From positions 2,122,001 through 2,186,000 of the forward strand of contig NZ_LT838813.1 of the NCBI RefSeq assembly GCF_900176595.1: a DNA stretch of 64,000 nucleotides, given 5' to 3'. Of this stretch, positions 1 to 8,855 are shown in pieces (positions within the stretch are counted from its first letter, which is position 1; the number at the start of each line of letters is the position of its first letter). A program made the translations under genes and the position numbers. The notes below the pieces were generated by a model, which did not search any database, had not been told where the DNA came from, and was given only the letters and a program-made list of their open reading frames with translations. The DNA comes from Aquiflexum balticum DSM 16537. Lineage in GTDB: Bacteria > Bacteroidota > Bacteroidia > Cytophagales > Cyclobacteriaceae.

Positions 1-445
1 GATTGATGACCAATGGTTTGTCAGCATAGACATGTATGCCATTGGCAATAGCTGCATTGATATAATCGATTTTTTGGTCATTTTTTCCGGCAACTACCAT
101 GACATTACCGGGTTTTTCAGAAATCATTTTCGCTAAAAAATCTTCGCCTTTTTGGACTTCAATGTTCCATGCGGTCGGGGATTCTTCACGTGAGTTGTAA
201 CCTTCAATCCTCTTGATATAATCATCCAATTCTGCACCTTCAGGTGCAAAAACATAAACAGTCGAATCAACCTGTGGGTACATGGTTTTGTGGATGAGCC
301 CGGCATGGAAATGACCGGGATCCAGACTCATGATGATTACTTTGTCCTTATCCTGTCGGTTCATGGTTTCATTTTTTGGAGCGGTACAGAATTGGAAATA
401 AATAAAAAAAGCAAAAAATGAAATGGTGGGAAAACGCTTTTTCAT
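1..445 (-). CDS. Exported Gfo/Idh-type oxidoreductase, N-terminal part (cut by window edge)
   Basis: Read on the minus strand from an ATG at 445; the frame stays open to base 1, so about 148 N-terminal codons are visible and the C-terminus is outside the window. A hydrophobic leader (SFFAFFIYFQFC) suggests export. The segment DPGHFHAGLIHKTMYPQVD and the later HVYADKPLVIN, a variant of the E-K-P motif that holds the dinucleotide in Gfo/Idh enzymes, point to the secreted Bacteroidota oxidoreductases with a dedicated C-terminal domain. The start lies 4 bp after the stop of the upstream gene, so the two are almost certainly co-transcribed. Substrate unknown; a sugar or cyclitol is inferred from the neighbours. 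Confidence 0.75.
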   Translation of the reverse strand, partial: MKKRFPTISFFAFFIYFQFCTAPKNETMNRQDKDKVIIMSLDPGHFHAGLIHKTMYPQVDSTVYVFAPEGAELDDYIKRIEGYNSREESPTAWNIEVQKGEDFLAKMISEKPGNVMVVAGKNDQKIDYINAAIANGIHVYADKPLVIN

Positions 446-449
446 CCGA

Positions 450-1820
450 TTAGATTTTGACATAATCAGTTCCATAGGGTGCGCGTTGAGGTCTGCTAAG
501 ATGGGAGTTTGCCTCATCGTCATTGACAAATCTTTCTGCTTTTGGATCCCATTCCAATTTCCTTCCCACTTTCATTGCAACATGGCTGACCAAGCAGACT
601 GAGCATGCACGGTGACCGATCTCAGCTGGCGAAAGTGGTTCTTTTCCGGATTGGATACAATCCAGCCAATTGCCGTGATGCTCTTCACTTTGGTACAAAT
701 GGATTTCTCCTGGTCCGATTACCGATTGGAGAATTTTCGGGTCTGAAGCATCCAAAGCTTTGGCATTGTTTCCTTGAGCAACCGGATCGCTTGCAGAAGC
801 GGTGTAACTTCCTCTTGAAACCCAGACCCATCCCTCAGATCCTTCATAGCGGATTCCATTGGGATAGCCTCCACTCGTGAACATTGTGATGCCATTGTCA
901 TACTCTGCCTTGACCATAAAGTCGCCGTGGACATTCCACAATCCGGATCGAGGAAACTCTGCAACAGCTTCGATAAACCTTGGGCCTGTAAGTTCGGTAT
1001 CCATGCCCCAAGCAGCAGAATCAAAGTGATGCTGTCCCCATCCTGTGATCATTCCCGCACCGTAATTTTCTAGTCTAAGCCAACCGGGGCGACTGTAATC
1101 ATGCTGAGGATGTACGCCTATTTCTGTATAAGGAACTTCAGGAGTGGATCCCAGCCACATATCAAAATTAAGGTTGGAAGGTATGGGCATGGCAGGTGCT
1201 TCAGGTCCTGAAGGGTCACCGGGAAGTCCAATCCTGACAGTATGCAACTTTCCGATTCTTCCATTCCTGACCAATTCAGCTGCAATCCTAAATTGCTCAC
1301 TGGACCGCTGCTGGGTTCCGAGTTGGAGAACTACCCCGGTTTTGTTGACTACTTCTACCAATTGTCTGCCCTCTTTGATGGTCAAGGAGGTGGGTTTTTG
1401 TAAATAGATGTGCTTTCCGGCCAGTGCAGCCTCCATGGCTGGCTGTGAATGCCAATGGTCGGGTGTACTGATGATTACAGCATCAATGTCTTTATCAGCA
1501 AGCATCTCATGATAATCACCGTATTGTTTGACATTGAGGTAAGGCGTACCCATTTTTTCTGTATAATACTTTTCCACCAATTCCTTACCCTCTCTCATTC
1601 TTTTGCTGTCCACATCCGACACAGCCACAATCCGGGCCACATCATGTTGCCAAGTCCCGGGAAGGTCGTGTTCCCGAGCGATCCTTCCACAGCCAATCTG
1701 GCCAATATTGATTTTATTACTTGGTGCATTTTTTCCAAAAACAGAAGCCGGAACAATGGTAGGGAATCCGAGGATAGTTGTGGCCATGCTGGTCGTTTTT
1801 ATAAATTTTCTTCTTTTCAT
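450..1820 (-). CDS. TAT-exported Gfo/Idh/MocA family oxidoreductase
   Basis: A 456-residue protein. The N-terminus MKRRKFIKTTSMATTILGF has the twin-arginine pattern followed by a hydrophobic stretch, so a folded, cofactor-loaded enzyme is probably exported. The Rossmann dinucleotide motif appears as GQIGCGRIA (residues ~40-48), and the E-K-P motif as IYLQKPTSL with Glu replaced by Gln. The C-terminal half has the usual Gfo/Idh features (MWLGSTPEVPY, GAGMITGWGQHHFDSAAWGM). The family oxidises or epimerises sugars and cyclitols with NAD(P). It lies 25 bp downstream of the PmoA-like gene and 4 bp upstream of a second oxidoreductase, forming one minus-strand operon. The exact substrate cannot be read from the sequence. 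Confidence 0.9.
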   Translation of the reverse strand: MKRRKFIKTTSMATTILGFPTIVPASVFGKNAPSNKINIGQIGCGRIAREHDLPGTWQHDVARIVAVSDVDSKRMREGKELVEKYYTEKMGTPYLNVKQYGDYHEMLADKDIDAVIISTPDHWHSQPAMEAALAGKHIYLQKPTSLTIKEGRQLVEVVNKTGVVLQLGTQQRSSEQFRIAAELVRNGRIGKLHTVRIGLPGDPSGPEAPAMPIPSNLNFDMWLGSTPEVPYTEIGVHPQHDYSRPGWLRLENYGAGMITGWGQHHFDSAAWGMDTELTGPRFIEAVAEFPRSGLWNVHGDFMVKAEYDNGITMFTSGGYPNGIRYEGSEGWVWVSRGSYTASASDPVAQGNNAKALDASDPKILQSVIGPGEIHLYQSEEHHGNWLDCIQSGKEPLSPAEIGHRACSVCLVSHVAMKVGRKLEWDPKAERFVNDDEANSHLSRPQRAPYGTDYVKI

Positions 1821-1844
1821 GAGATTTTTAGGTTTGGTACTTGG

Positions 1845-2816
1845 TTATTTTTTGGAAAATTCCTTCCAATAATTTTCGGCTTCATTTGTTGACAACTCCC
1901 CATCAAAAACTACCATTCTGTATTTTAGGGTGTATTTTTTTCCAGGAAGGATCTCCCAAGATTCGTGTCTGATCGGACAAAATTCTATAAAGACATTTTC
2001 TTTACCATCGTTGGAGTCTTCAGGCCAAACCCGCATTGGTTCAGGATGCGACCTGTTGCTAGGATGGCTGAGAAATAAAATGCCGCTTCTTCCTGATGCA
2101 GCATCACTCACACCTTGTACTATCACCCATTTGGCAAAACTTCCGTCTGCGCCTTTCCGGTCTAAGCCCTCCGAAGTCGAAATGGTACTGTTCGAAGGAT
2201 CCCAAATTTCAGTTGCCCTGAAGCCGATTCCTCCGCCATACCTGTAGGCATCTAACATGACGCTTGAGGATAAAGGTGTGGAAATAGTAGTGGTATAATC
2301 GATAAGAAAATGTTCGGTTTTCTTGGTCCAAACTCTAATGTTCAAATCTTCCTCCAATGCCAGCTGTGGTCCCGAAGGAGCCAAAAGATCCATGTGGTTT
2401 TGTCTGACCACTATCTCGGCAAAATCCTTATTGGCTTTCTTGGAGATAAGCTTTCCAAAATCCACCCTGCCTTTACCGTCTCCCAAATTCCAAAAATCCA
2501 CCTCCCGACCTTCAATGGTAGTTTTGGTCCAAGGACCCCAAATGCCGTAATGATGGTAATGGTCCGGTGGTTGGATTCTAGTCAACCTCTGGCAAGAAGG
2601 AGAATTCAGGGGATGGATAAAACCGGATTTACTGAATTCGGATTTTACTCCATCAGGAACACCTGCCATGGTCGTCTGATAAGTTAATACGAGTTGATTT
2701 CCCGACTTGAAATCAAAGCCTGTGGAAGTTTCTTCTAATGTGACTTTTTGTGAAAAGGCCATTGCCGGGAGAATCAGTAGAAATGAGCTATAACAGAAAA
2801 GTCTTTTGAATCTCAT
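1845..2816 (-). CDS. PmoA-like (DUF6807) exported protein
   Basis: A 323-residue protein with a clear Sec signal peptide (RLFCYSSFLLILPAMAFS). The block PPDHYHHYGIWGPWTKT followed by VDFWNLGDGKGRVDF is typical of the PmoA-like/DUF6807 family, which is common in Bacteroidota and Planctomycetes beside Gfo/Idh genes. The name comes from a gene near methane-monooxygenase loci and does not describe a known activity; a beta-sandwich sugar-related role is usually assumed. It is the first gene of the minus-strand operon that continues into two oxidoreductases, and its start is divergent from the ThuA-like gene with 60 bp between them. Family assignment is good; function is inferred only from context. 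Confidence 0.8.
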   Translation of the reverse strand: MRFKRLFCYSSFLLILPAMAFSQKVTLEETSTGFDFKSGNQLVLTYQTTMAGVPDGVKSEFSKSGFIHPLNSPSCQRLTRIQPPDHYHHYGIWGPWTKTTIEGREVDFWNLGDGKGRVDFGKLISKKANKDFAEIVVRQNHMDLLAPSGPQLALEEDLNIRVWTKKTEHFLIDYTTTISTPLSSSVMLDAYRYGGGIGFRATEIWDPSNSTISTSEGLDRKGADGSFAKWVIVQGVSDAASGRSGILFLSHPSNRSHPEPMRVWPEDSNDGKENVFIEFCPIRHESWEILPGKKYTLKYRMVVFDGELSTNEAENYWKEFSKK

Positions 2817-2876
2817 AGGTTTTTAGGTTATTGGGAAATAGGTTTCAACAATTTATAAAAATCTAATTAAACTCAA

Positions 2877-3827
2877 ATGATTACCGACGTTTTTATACCA
2901 TCAGGGAAAAAGTTTTTGCTTATAACGGCTCTTTTCTTTTATTGTATTGCACTAAGGTCCCAAGACCTTCCTGCAGTAAAAATGGATAAAGCATGGATTG
3001 AGAAAATCCATGCAATTGCCCCGGAAAGCACTTCTTTTCCTGTCACCAAAAAGAAAAGCATCCTCGTTTTTTCTCTTCATACCGGTTTTGAACATTGGGT
3101 AATCCCCCATACTGAAGAAATGCTGAAAATAATTTCAGAAAAAAGCGGCGCCTTTGAGGTTACCGGAAGTAAGGATATCAGCATGTTTGAACCCAAAAAC
3201 CTCCTGCAATTTGATGCGGTGATATTAAACAATACCTGTTCAAAATCTGATCATAGAAACCTATTTTGGGACAAGCTAAGGGCTGATTCAGACGCTGACA
3301 GCGCCCGGTTGATGAAGCAGGCATTGGAAATGGAAAGCAACCTTATTCAATATGTGGAAAAGGGTGGAGGACTGATGGTTGTCCATGGAGCAGTCACTAC
3401 CCTAAACAAATCCAGGGCTTTCAGTCGCTTGGTCGGTGCCAGTTTTGACTATCACCCACCACAACAACCCATTCAGGTCAGATTGGTGGACCCGGCCCAT
3501 CCGCTCGTTCAATCATTTCCCAAAGAAGGATTCAACCATGTCGATGAACCCTATTTTTACAACAATGCTTATGGGGACATGGATTTTAGACCATTGCTTT
3601 ACTTTAACAATGCAGAGATTAAAGATCAGAGGAAAAATGAGCGGAGATCTGAAGGCAAAACTTATCTGGCATGGATTCGCTCCCAAGGGAAAGGAAAAGT
3701 CATGTACTGCTCCCCTTCACACAACGCCCAAAGTTTTGAAAATCCTGACTTGTTAAGGTTTTTTCTAAATGGGATACAATATGTTGTTGGAGATGTGGAT
3801 TGTGATGATAGTCCGATAAACCTTTGA
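2877..3827 (+). CDS. ThuA-like domain protein, exported
   Basis: A 316-residue protein with an N-terminal hydrophobic leader (KKFLLITALFFYCIAL). ThuA-like glutamine-amidotransferase-fold features are visible: ILVFSLHTGFEHWVIPHTEE, FDAVILNNTCS, GGGLMVVHGAVTT and GKGKVMYCSPSHN near the C-terminus. ThuA proteins act with ThuB-type (Gfo/Idh) dehydrogenases in 3-keto-disaccharide metabolism in rhizobia, so location beside Gfo/Idh genes is consistent with sugar oxidation. It is divergent from the PmoA-like operon. Its stop codon lies inside the first arm of a REP-like palindrome, so the very C-terminus (SPINL) may be element-derived. Confidence 0.85.
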   Translation: MITDVFIPSGKKFLLITALFFYCIALRSQDLPAVKMDKAWIEKIHAIAPESTSFPVTKKKSILVFSLHTGFEHWVIPHTEEMLKIISEKSGAFEVTGSKDISMFEPKNLLQFDAVILNNTCSKSDHRNLFWDKLRADSDADSARLMKQALEMESNLIQYVEKGGGLMVVHGAVTTLNKSRAFSRLVGASFDYHPPQQPIQVRLVDPAHPLVQSFPKEGFNHVDEPYFYNNAYGDMDFRPLLYFNNAEIKDQRKNERRSEGKTYLAWIRSQGKGKVMYCSPSHNAQSFENPDLLRFFLNGIQYVVGDVDCDDSPINL

Positions 3828-3990
3828 GGTCTTTTTCCAGACCTCGAAAGTTTTGTTCTAAAAATTTTGTTCAAAATTAACAATGAAGGCTACTCCTAAA
3901 CCTCAAGACCTTCGATACGCCGCGGCGCACCAAAGGTCGGGACTCGCAACCTTTGAGGTCTATTTCCAGACCTCGAAGGTTTTAATTCTA
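3819..3990. repeat. REP-like palindromes, left side of RAYT element
   Basis: Three modules. Hairpin B at 3819-3852 and again at 3948-3981: arms AACCTTTGAGGTCT and AGACCTCGAAGGTT (14 bp, one G-T pair in the second copy) around a 6-nt loop. Module A at 3901-3939: CCTCAAGACCTTCG, a GC-rich centre, then CACCAAAGGTCGG. The first hairpin overlaps the stop codon of the ThuA-like gene. The same modules recur at 4645-4823 on the other side of the transposase relic, as expected of a REP element bracketing its RAYT gene. Confidence 0.85.
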
Positions 3991-4016
3991 GAAAAAGGAT
4001 CAAAGGTCTATGTCCG

Positions 4017-4577
4017 CTATTCAAAAGTAATTTCCTCAGGCAGATATAAATTCGAATTTACTTGATGAAAATCTTTGAATCCCTCCAATCCATCAAACCA
4101 TTCCAAAACCAATTCCCGATTTAACTTCGATGGTTTTTGAGAGAGATAGCTTCTAAAGGAAGAGTATTTCCAATCAGAATGGTTTCTTGCTATCTGGTGC
4201 TTTACAGGATTCAAGTGAATATAAATTATTTACCTAGATAAGTAATCCTCAGCATCTACTTTCTTCCGCTTAAACTTTCTTTGAAATAAGGCCCCATGTC
4301 TATTAAAAGCTTTATTAAAACTTTTTGAATAAGAATTTTGAAAATCAGAAAAGGATTTTACAAATAAGTCGTTTTCGATACTGCTCTTTACTTTTACAAG
4401 AAAATGAAAGTGATTTGGTATTAGGCAATATGCAAGCGTATCTACTTTATCACCTAAATACTGGTGATACTTTTGAAGGAAATAAAGGTAGTTATCATCA
4501 TTTCGAAATAATTTTTCTTCGCCTACTGCCCTATTGTAAATGTGATAAATGCGATCTGATTCAAAAATATCATTCAT
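4017..4577 (-). pseudogene. REP-associated tyrosine transposase (RAYT, IS200-like), interrupted by one stop codon
   Basis: Reading from the ATG at 4577, codons 1-115 give an IS200/RAYT N-terminus (DRIYHIYNRAVGEEKLFR) with the HUH metal/DNA motif as LIPNHFHFLVK and the nucleophile Tyr region NSYSKSFNKAFNRHG. A TAA at 4230-4232 follows EDYLSR; the same frame then continues as IIYIHLNPVKHQIARNHSDWKYSS to a TAG at 4017, which is the expected RAYT C-terminus. Together they make a normal ~186-codon RAYT. The simplest reading is one TTA-to-TAA change (Leu expected here), so the gene is inactivated but little decayed. It lies between REP-like palindromes on both sides. RAYTs are thought to mobilise or maintain REP sequences. 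Confidence 0.85.
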
Positions 4578-4644
4578 GGTTTAAAAAAAATGTTCTGAAT
4601 AAAATTAGAGATTTTGTTCAAGAATAGCAAAGAAGGATACTTTC

Positions 4645-4823
4645 AACCCTCAAGACCTTCGAGGTTTTAAAAAAAAACCTCAAAGGTCGAGTCTCGCAAC
4701 CTTTGAGGTCTATTTCCAGACCTCGAAGGTTTTAATACTAGAAAAAAGGATCAAAGTTCTCTTTAGAGCGTACTTGTATCCTCAAGACCTTCGGTAGGCC
4801 GCGGCGCACCAAAGGTCGGGTCT
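4645..4823. repeat. REP-like palindromes, right side of RAYT element
   Basis: Three modules: a hairpin with arms 4654-4667 (GACCTTCGAGGTTT) and 4675-4688 (AAACCTCAAAGGTC) across an A-rich loop; hairpin B at 4698-4731, identical in its arms to the copy at 3948-3981; and module A at 4780-4820, nearly identical to 3901-3939. The last module touches the stop codon of the molybdenum hydroxylase gene (4822-4824). The whole ThuA-to-hydroxylase interval is therefore this element. Confidence 0.85.
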
Positions 4824-7101
4824 ACGCCTTCAATGGCAGTTGATAAATTCTCTCACCTGTGAGTTTATAAATAGCATTGCATAAGGCGGGAATGTATGGA
4901 GGAACAGGGGGTTCGCCTACCCCTGTTGGTTTTTCCATACTCTCCACTATATGCACATGAATCTTCTTAGGGGATTGGGGCATCCGGATGATCTGATACC
5001 CATCAAAATTGTTTTGCTGAACTTTGCCATTTTCCAGGGTGATTGCAGAAGTCATCGCCAAACTTGTTGCAAATTGGGCACCTCCTTCAAATTGGGATTT
5101 GATACGGTCTGTGTTTACCCCTATGCCGCAATCCACAGCGTAATGGACATTTGGGATAATGATCTGTCCATTGTTGCCTTTGGTCACTTCGACGATGCAG
5201 GCAACATAGGTGAGGAAACTTTTATGGACTGCAAATCCTACAGCTTTGCCTTCAGAAACCATTTTTTTCCAATCAGCTTCCAGGGCAACTTTTTCTATCA
5301 CTCCTCTCAGTCTTTTGGTATTCCACGGGAATTTTTCCAAAGGTTCCCCGTAATTCCCGAAATCACTCTTGATTTCATCGGCAAAATCAAGGTCTTTGTT
5401 TTCAGCTAAAATGCTTAAAATAAAATCCACAGGATCCATTTTTTTAGCCTCTGCTATTTCATCGAGCATACAGCTGATGGCAAATGCATGATGGATATTG
5501 CTGACAGACCTGAGCCAACCAATTCGGGTATGTGCTTTGGACTCATGCGTTTCGATACGGATATTGGGCACTTCAAAGGGGAAATCGATACAGCCCAATT
5601 CCAATTCCCCGCTAGAAGGATGAAGTTCTGTTGCACTTGCAGTGGCTCCGATGGCAGGGAAGACAGTATGGTGATTCCAACCGGAAAAATTTCCGTTTTT
5701 ATCCAAGGTGGCTCTGATTCTTTGGGCACTTTGGGCATGGTAAAAATCATGGTGCAGATCATCTTCCCGGGTCCATTGAACCCTTACAGGAGATTTGGCT
5801 GCTTTGGATAATATGGCAGCCTCTACAATAAAATCAGGTTTTGATTTTCTGCCAAATCCGCCTCCCAATAAGGTGACGTTCATTTTGACATTATCCAAAT
5901 CCAATTGCATAGCATCAGCTACAGCCTGTCTTGCCCATTGTGGATGCTGGGTCGGTGCCCAAATTTCACAGGTACCATCTCCTCTATAATCTGCAATTGC
6001 AGCAGGTGGCTCCAATGTGGCATGGGCATAAAACGGAGCTAAATAAGTCCTTTCTATGACTTGACTGGCACCTTGTCTTGCCGAATTGAAATTCCCTCTT
6101 TCCCGCCTGACCTGTCCGTTTCCTGTGGTGCTTTTCAGCATGTCATCCAGCTGCTTTGCAGAACTGTACTGTTGGTTTTCTCCCAAATCCCATTCAATTT
6201 CCAAAGCATCACGACCCTTCATCGCAGCCCAGGTATTGTCCGCAATGACCGCAACACCTTCCAAAGGCTTGTCCAATCCGGGTGGATTTCCCGCTCCTTC
6301 AATTTTGTGAACCCGGTTTACTCCGGGGACTGCCATTGCTTTTGTATCATTATAAGAGATAACTTTTGCCCCGACTACCGGGCTTCTTCTCACCACAGCG
6401 ACTTGCATGTTGGGTAGGTCCACATCAGCTCCAAAAATAGCTTTTCCGGTTGCAATGGCTTTGTTGTCATAAATTGCGATGTCCTTCCCAATAAGTTTGT
6501 AGCTGGAGAATTCTTTTAGGGTAATACCTGCCTCATCAGGGATTGCTTTGTCTTTCAAAACTTCGACCAAGTCTCCAAAATTGATTTTCTTTCCTCCTGA
6601 AGAAAGGACCTGTCCATTTTCTGTATGGCAATCTGATACGGCAATTCCCCATTTTTCTGCCGCTGCCGCAATCAACATGTGTCGTGCAGTCGCCCCGGCT
6701 TTCCGCATGGGCTCGTAAAACATCCGGACAGAATAGGAACCATCGGTGTTTTGATCTCCGTATTTTTCCTCATCACCTTCTGCCTGGACTATTTTCACTT
6801 TACTCCAGTCAGCGCCCAATTCATCCGCCACAATCATAGGAAGTGAAGTCCGGATACCTGTTCCCATTTCAGACCTATGGGCGATAATGGTCACCTGATT
6901 ATCGGAATCAATGTTGATAAATACGTTAGGGGCAAATGTTACCAACTCCCCTTTGGGGCCGCTGCATTGGAAATTGACTCCCAAGAGAAAACCTCCTGAC
7001 GCCAGTGTGCTGATCTTCAGAAAATCTCTTCTGGAAGGTATAAAAACCTTACTTTTATTTTCAGTTTCTTTGTTTTTGAGGAAAGGGAATTTGGGCATCA
7101 T
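4822..7101 (-). CDS. Molybdopterin-binding large subunit of an exported aldehyde/isoquinoline-type oxidoreductase
   Basis: A 759-residue xanthine-dehydrogenase-family subunit of the single-chain IorB (isoquinoline 1-oxidoreductase beta) type. A TAT signal is visible (PSRRDFLKISTLASGGFLLG). Cofactor and active-site motifs include GTGIRTSLPMIVADELGAD, the molybdopterin glycine-rich loop LLGGGFGRKSKPDF and the C-terminal GVGEPPVPPYIPALCNAI with the catalytic Glu. Enzymes of this class hydroxylate aldehydes or N-heterocycles and pass electrons through the partner [2Fe-2S] subunit, encoded 30 bp upstream. The TAT signal implies the complex is exported, probably with the small subunit carried along. 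No FAD subunit gene is next to it, which is usual for this type. Substrate cannot be told. Confidence 0.9.
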   Translation of the reverse strand: MMPKFPFLKNKETENKSKVFIPSRRDFLKISTLASGGFLLGVNFQCSGPKGELVTFAPNVFINIDSDNQVTIIAHRSEMGTGIRTSLPMIVADELGADWSKVKIVQAEGDEEKYGDQNTDGSYSVRMFYEPMRKAGATARHMLIAAAAEKWGIAVSDCHTENGQVLSSGGKKINFGDLVEVLKDKAIPDEAGITLKEFSSYKLIGKDIAIYDNKAIATGKAIFGADVDLPNMQVAVVRRSPVVGAKVISYNDTKAMAVPGVNRVHKIEGAGNPPGLDKPLEGVAVIADNTWAAMKGRDALEIEWDLGENQQYSSAKQLDDMLKSTTGNGQVRRERGNFNSARQGASQVIERTYLAPFYAHATLEPPAAIADYRGDGTCEIWAPTQHPQWARQAVADAMQLDLDNVKMNVTLLGGGFGRKSKPDFIVEAAILSKAAKSPVRVQWTREDDLHHDFYHAQSAQRIRATLDKNGNFSGWNHHTVFPAIGATASATELHPSSGELELGCIDFPFEVPNIRIETHESKAHTRIGWLRSVSNIHHAFAISCMLDEIAEAKKMDPVDFILSILAENKDLDFADEIKSDFGNYGEPLEKFPWNTKRLRGVIEKVALEADWKKMVSEGKAVGFAVHKSFLTYVACIVEVTKGNNGQIIIPNVHYAVDCGIGVNTDRIKSQFEGGAQFATSLAMTSAITLENGKVQQNNFDGYQIIRMPQSPKKIHVHIVESMEKPTGVGEPPVPPYIPALCNAIYKLTGERIYQLPLKA

Positions 7102-7130
7102 AGCTTTTGAATGTCTAGGTCACAAGAAAA

Positions 7131-7586
7131 TTAAGATTTGGAAGCGGTCATGATAGCATCTTTTATCCGGTTATAAGTACCGCATCGACAAAGATTTCCG
7201 GCCATAGCGCTTTCAATTTCTGCTTCAGAGGGATTCGGGTTGCTTTTGAGCAGCGCAGCGGCATTCATGATTTGACCTGTTTGACAATAACCGCATTGGG
7301 GAACAATATGCTCCACCCAGGCTTTCTGCAAAGGGTGATCCCCATCTTGGGACAGGCCTTCTATGGTGGTGATATTTTGGTTTCCGATAGCAGAGATAGG
7401 CAGGCTACAGGATCGAGTGGCTTCCTCACCGACCAAAACTGTACAAGCACCACATAAAGCCTGTCCGCAACCGAATTTTGTTCCTTTCATGGATAACAGG
7501 TCTCTCAGTACCCATAGCAGAGGCATATCTTCAGAGGCTGTAACTTCCTGTTTCTTTCCGTTGACGGTTATTGTGTATTTTTCCAT
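7131..7586 (-). CDS. [2Fe-2S] small subunit of the molybdenum hydroxylase (IorA-type)
   Basis: A 151-residue protein with the two iron-sulfur sites of the family: plant-ferredoxin-like cysteines in [17 protein letters not shown] with a fourth Cys in ATRSC, and the second all-helical cluster as [17 protein letters not shown] and [12 protein letters not shown]. It has no signal peptide of its own, as expected if it is exported piggy-back with the TAT-signalled large subunit. It carries electrons from the molybdenum centre to an outside acceptor, often a c-type cytochrome. First gene of a two-gene operon. Confidence 0.93.
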   Translation of the reverse strand: MEKYTITVNGKKQEVTASEDMPLLWVLRDLLSMKGTKFGCGQALCGACTVLVGEEATRSCSLPISAIGNQNITTIEGLSQDGDHPLQKAWVEHIVPQCGYCQTGQIMNAAALLKSNPNPSEAEIESAMAGNLCRCGTYNRIKDAIMTASKS

Positions 7587-7829
7587 AATTCAGTTTTAAC
7601 CTTTTGGTGAGTGATGTGATATTTGTTGCAGGGTATAATTTACTGATTTCCTAAATTTAGAAAATTATATGAAAACCACCGTATGCAGAAACTAATTGAC
7701 ATACATAAGGTTAAGAAAGCCTATGATTGGTGTTTAAATATTTTAAATAGTATGGTTTGAAAATACCATTCATTAAATTTCACAAAACAATAGTCTTTAA
7801 GTATCTAATTTCAAGAAACCGAAAAAAAT

Positions 7830-8699
7830 ATGATCAGGAAATTTTTTAAGTGGCAAATAAACATATTTGATATTTTGGATGAACATTGGGAAAGCCCTCC
7901 GGTGACCAAAGTGATCAGTAATATTGTGGTAGGGTTTTTTGTTGTCGGGCTTCTTTTCGGGTTGTTGTCTTATTTGAATATCCTTGATTTAGGGGAGAGT
8001 TTTACTGCGTTTTTTGCCATCGAACTGGCATTCAATGTGCTGCTTATATTTGAGGTTTTGGGATTGATTTTCCTGATTCCCAAATCTGTTGCAGATTCTG
8101 TAGGAAAGCAGTTTGAGATTATTTCTCTTTTGTTGCTGAGAGATGCTTTTAAGGAATTTGGGCATTATTTGGGTGATCTGACTTGGGATGTCGGGTTTTT
8201 ATATGAGCTCTTGCCGATAGTTTCCGATGCCTTTGGAGCAATTTTGATTTTCCTGATCACGGGCCTGTTTTACCGTGCCCAGAGACATATCCGCATTACC
8301 CAAAGCTATGAGGAGCAAAGGGGTTTCGTTGCCATCAAAAAACTGATTTCCATTTACCTCACCGTTTCATTTATTGGTTTGGGTATTTTTGATATCATTT
8401 CTGCTTATCAGACCCATGAGTTTATTTATAGTATCAAATTGTTTTACACACTCCTGATTTTTACTGATGTATTTATTTTGTTGTTTTCCTTACGGTACAC
8501 ATCCAAATACTACAACCTGTTCCGATATTCCTCTTTTGCACTGGCAACCATATTTCTTAGGCTAACTTTGAGTGCTCCGCCTTACTATAATGTGTTTTTG
8601 GCGGTAATTGCCGGATTGATGGTGCTTGGGGTAACTTATATTTACAATAAGCTGTTGTCCAAGCAGGCCAAACCTTTGGAAGTCCAAGCAGAGGGTTAA
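7830..8699 (+). CDS. Unknown polytopic membrane protein
   Basis: A 289-residue protein I cannot assign to a family. About seven hydrophobic segments are visible, for example VISNIVVGFFVVGLLFGLLS, AFFAIELAFNVLLIFEVLGL, AFGAILIFLITGLFY, LISIYLTVSFIGLGIFDII, IKLFYTLLIFTDVFILLF and VFLAVIAGLMVLGV. A charged cytoplasmic N-terminus (MIRKFFKWQINIFDILDEHWES) precedes them. There is no enzyme motif. It stands alone: 243 bp separate it from the hydroxylase operon and the tRNA-Asn promoter follows 84 bp downstream. Coding is supported by length and consistent membrane topology. Confidence 0.75.
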   Translation: MIRKFFKWQINIFDILDEHWESPPVTKVISNIVVGFFVVGLLFGLLSYLNILDLGESFTAFFAIELAFNVLLIFEVLGLIFLIPKSVADSVGKQFEIISLLLLRDAFKEFGHYLGDLTWDVGFLYELLPIVSDAFGAILIFLITGLFYRAQRHIRITQSYEEQRGFVAIKKLISIYLTVSFIGLGIFDIISAYQTHEFIYSIKLFYTLLIFTDVFILLFSLRYTSKYYNLFRYSSFALATIFLRLTLSAPPYYNVFLAVIAGLMVLGVTYIYNKLLSKQAKPLEVQAEG

Positions 8700-8783
8700 A
8701 AGAAAATTTAAAAAATAACTTACTGATTTATAGAGTTGATATTGATGTTACAGGATGAAATCCGATAATTTTTAAGAAATGCA

Positions 8784-8815
8784 TTTGGAAAAAATGGCAC
8801 AACCTGCTAAGTTTG
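8784..8815 (+). promoter_or_regulatory. Bacteroidota-type promoter for the tRNA-Asn array
   Basis: TTTG at 8784-8787, 20 bp spacing, then TAAGTTTG at 8808-8815. This matches the TTTG / TAnnTTTG consensus of the Bacteroidota primary sigma factor at every defined position. Transcription should start near 8820, about 35 bp before the first repeat unit, so the array and the intact tRNA would be one transcript. Confidence 0.75.
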
Positions 8816-8855
8816 CGACACGTTAACCAAAAGGGGTTGGCAAAACAATTAAAAT

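Noticed and set aside
3883-4065. 60-codon plus-strand frame
   Set aside because: It reads through the REP-like palindromes and into the RAYT 3' end; no protein-like composition.
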